Made by a program: the position numbers and the translations under genes. From JAAXHH01 sp965225915 (GTDB lineage Bacteria; JAAXHH01), in contig OZ245326.1 of the NCBI GenBank assembly GCA_965225915.1, positions 930,001 to 994,000 on the forward strand: 64,000 bases of DNA, in the 5' to 3' direction. Under the pieces are notes generated by a model. It searched no databases. It was not told the origin of the DNA and saw nothing but the letters and a program-made list of their open reading frames with translations. Below, piece by piece: positions 62,542 through 64,000 of the stretch; position 1 is the first letter of the stretch; every line of letters begins with the position of its first letter.

Positions 62542-64000
62542 TTATCGTTCCTTCTTGTTCACAAACTCGACACCCGTTATGCCAGACTGTTCGATCCGTT
62601 CACCCCTTGCCCGGTGGCTTCGAATGGAAAAATCGTCCGCCTTAAGGGTTTCCCGGGTCTCCTGCCCGGTCGCAACATCCCTGGTGATCAGGACGATCTC
62701 CGGTTCGCCTTCCGGCGTAAAGGCCAGTAGCAAGGAATCCCCCGGCACCAGTTCATAAAGCTGGTTGATCTTGCACCGGTCCAGGGAGCAGCGCTTGATG
62801 CAAACGAAGTCCTCGAGATCGCGATAGGCGATGGTGAACACACGCCCGGGCTCCTCCATGGCGCAGTAGAGGATATCGAGGTCGACGTACATTTTGTCAA
62901 GGGTATTGTGGACGCCCGCGACGCCTCCGGACCGAACGATGATGACCCGGTCGTACAGGGAGACGTTGAAGAGCGGATGGCCGCTTTCGATGGTATAGCC
63001 CATGTATCCGGTTTCCGTATCGTAACGGAGCACCAGGTCCCGTGCCGCCGCTTCGCGTTCGTCTACGGGCGTGAAGGGTTTGACCTCCGAACGGCGAGGA
63101 TACTCGTCCCGGTAGGTCCGGATGAGTTGCTCCAGGAATTCTATGGCGAAGTCCGTCAGGTGGTGCAGGTGGTGCAGTACCGTACGAAGCTGCCCCTCGA
63201 TCTCCCGCATCTCCTCCTCGGCGCGGTCGATACCGTACCTGGAGATGCGTAAAATCGGGATGTCCAGGAGCCGGTCCATGTCCTCCCGCGTCAGGTTGTC
63301 GACCGAGATGATATCCTCTACGGCGGCCATTCGCTCCGACTCGGTCAGTTCATGCCGGATCGCCGACAACAGCGACCTCACCACCCGGCGATGCTGCACC
63401 GGTCCCTGGCCGATCGCATCCAGGTTCCGGGCGATCATCTCACGGCTTGGACCGTAGTGTTCAAAGGCGAGGCTCCGGTATATGGTCCTCAGCAGACTGC
63501 GTGCCGCGTCGCGAGTTTCGGGTGCGGACCGGTTCAGTTCGTTCATTCCCCGGTCCAGGGCACGGGCCGTGGTCGAAACGGGAGTAAACTTCCCGATGGC
63601 CTCCTTTACGGCTGCGTACACGCCCTCTATGTCCTCGATATCCTCGATGTCCTTGTACACCCGGTTTTCAATGAAGACCTGCTCGAGTCTCCTGGCCCGG
63701 AGACGGCTGCGGAGGTCCTCTTCTTCGATCTTTAGTTCGGCTTCGAGAATCTCCAGCAGCCTGTCCGTGCTGTGACGCACCATCGCCGTGACCGTCGTCA
63801 CGCGGGGGTGGCCGTCGCTGATGACCAGCAGGTTGGCATCTATGGCGGCCTCGCAGGAAGTGAAAGCGTACAGGCCCCTCAGGACATCCTCGGTGTCCGC
63901 CCCGCGGTCGGTCCGGATTTCGATCTCGACGCCATCGGTGGTGTAGTCGGTCAGCCCGGTCACTCCGATGCGTTTCGCCCTAGCCGCCTCCTCGATCGAC
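62542..64000 (-). CDS. Type IIA DNA topoisomerase subunit A (GyrA/ParC family), C-terminal part
   Basis: The frame continues through the right edge; codons before the first Met of the visible frame read SIEEAARAKRIGVTGLTDYTTDGVEIEIR. The next segment, LYAFTSCEAAIDANLLVISDGHP, is the tower/coiled-coil part of gyrase or topoisomerase IV subunit A. A helical region follows, with a repeat of ED-IE (KDIEDIEDIEGVY). The C-terminal 150 residues lack the clear six-blade wing of GyrA, so a ParC-like enzyme is favoured. The catalytic Tyr lies outside the window. Confidence 0.8.
   Translation of the reverse strand, partial: SIEEAARAKRIGVTGLTDYTTDGVEIEIRTDRGADTEDVLRGLYAFTSCEAAIDANLLVISDGHPRVTTVTAMVRHSTDRLLEILEAELKIEEEDLRSRLRARRLEQVFIENRVYKDIEDIEDIEGVYAAVKEAIGKFTPVSTTARALDRGMNELNRSAPETRDAARSLLRTIYRSLAFEHYGPSREMIARNLDAIGQGPVQHRRVVRSLLSAIRHELTESERMAAVEDIISVDNLTREDMDRLLDIPILRISRYGIDRAEEEMREIEGQLRTVLHHLHHLTDFAIEFLEQLIRTYRDEYPRRSEVKPFTPVDEREAAARDLVLRYDTETGYMGYTIESGHPLFNVSLYDRVIIVRSGGVAGVHNTLDKMYVDLDILYCAMEEPGRVFTIAYRDLEDFVCIKRCSLDRCKINQLYELVPGDSLLLAFTPEGEPEIVLITRDVATGQETRETLKADDFSIRSHRARGERIEQSGITGVEFVNKKER

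Overview
The window is about 60% G+C and densely coded on both strands. It reads as a chromosome segment of a Gram-negative (diderm) bacterium: it carries an LptE-like outer-membrane lipoprotein, an MltB-type lytic transglycosylase, a TonB-like protein, AnmK and several lipoboxes. Many environmental catabolic families (Tm-1-like, UxaA, dimethylformamidase-like, phytanoyl-CoA dioxygenases, CBM9) together with a B12-dependent ribonucleotide reductase and a selenoprotein recall uncultivated lineages such as Latescibacterota or Poribacteria. That placement is inference, not proof.

Layout. 0-3 kb: the 5' end of a Cys/Met-metabolism PLP enzyme, a HigB/HigA toxin-antitoxin pair under a near-consensus promoter, a deleted phosphotransferase pseudogene and a methyltransferase. 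3-3.6 kb: an exported peroxiredoxin-like protein interrupted by an in-frame UGA at the redox cysteine position, followed by a hairpin fitting the bacterial SECIS rules; I read this as a selenoprotein. 3.7-18 kb: a sugar-isomerase-like protein, a lytic transglycosylase, then a minus-strand catabolic block (beta-propeller protein, DUF1932-type dehydrogenase, methyltransferase, desuccinylase/aspartoacylase-like, UxaA-type dehydratase) and, further on, a dimethylformamidase-like protein (+), CoaA, an enolase-superfamily enzyme and a Tm-1-like protein. 18-19.6 kb: a small zinc ribbon and a LPG-synthase-like membrane protein.

19.6-21.7 kb is an A+T-rich accessory patch: a trypsin-like protease broken by an in-frame TGA, a small unknown gene, two small minus-strand genes with very strong ribosome binding sites (one a four-cysteine protein) and three perfect hairpins. 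21.8-25.4 kb holds nrdJ and nrdR, with a NrdR-box-like palindrome before nrdR. 25.5-35.2 kb: a MacB-type permease and the relic tail of a second copy, RarA, LarE, TrpS, a TonB-like protein, a NavBac-type channel with an unusually acidic filter, and a cupin.

35.4-50.7 kb: amino-acid and central-metabolism enzymes (threonine dehydratase-like, TPP enzyme, ThiO-like, Gfo/Idh), a membrane HExxH/TPR protein, and envelope genes (LptE, SpoIID, AnmK), then an NHL protein, a Rieske protein and a 2-hydroxyacid dehydrogenase. 50.8-58.4 kb: FolD, an HpaB-like monooxygenase, an SDR, two phytanoyl-CoA dioxygenases, a class I amidotransferase, a T2 asparaginase-like protein and a CBM9 protein. 58.4-64 kb: a lipoprotein, membrane proteins, twin coiled-coil/membrane-anchor proteins, exonuclease III and the C-terminal part of a type IIA topoisomerase A subunit running off the end.

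No rRNA, tRNA, CRISPR array or complete insertion sequence was recognised. The main discovery candidate is the selenoprotein at 2976-3551.
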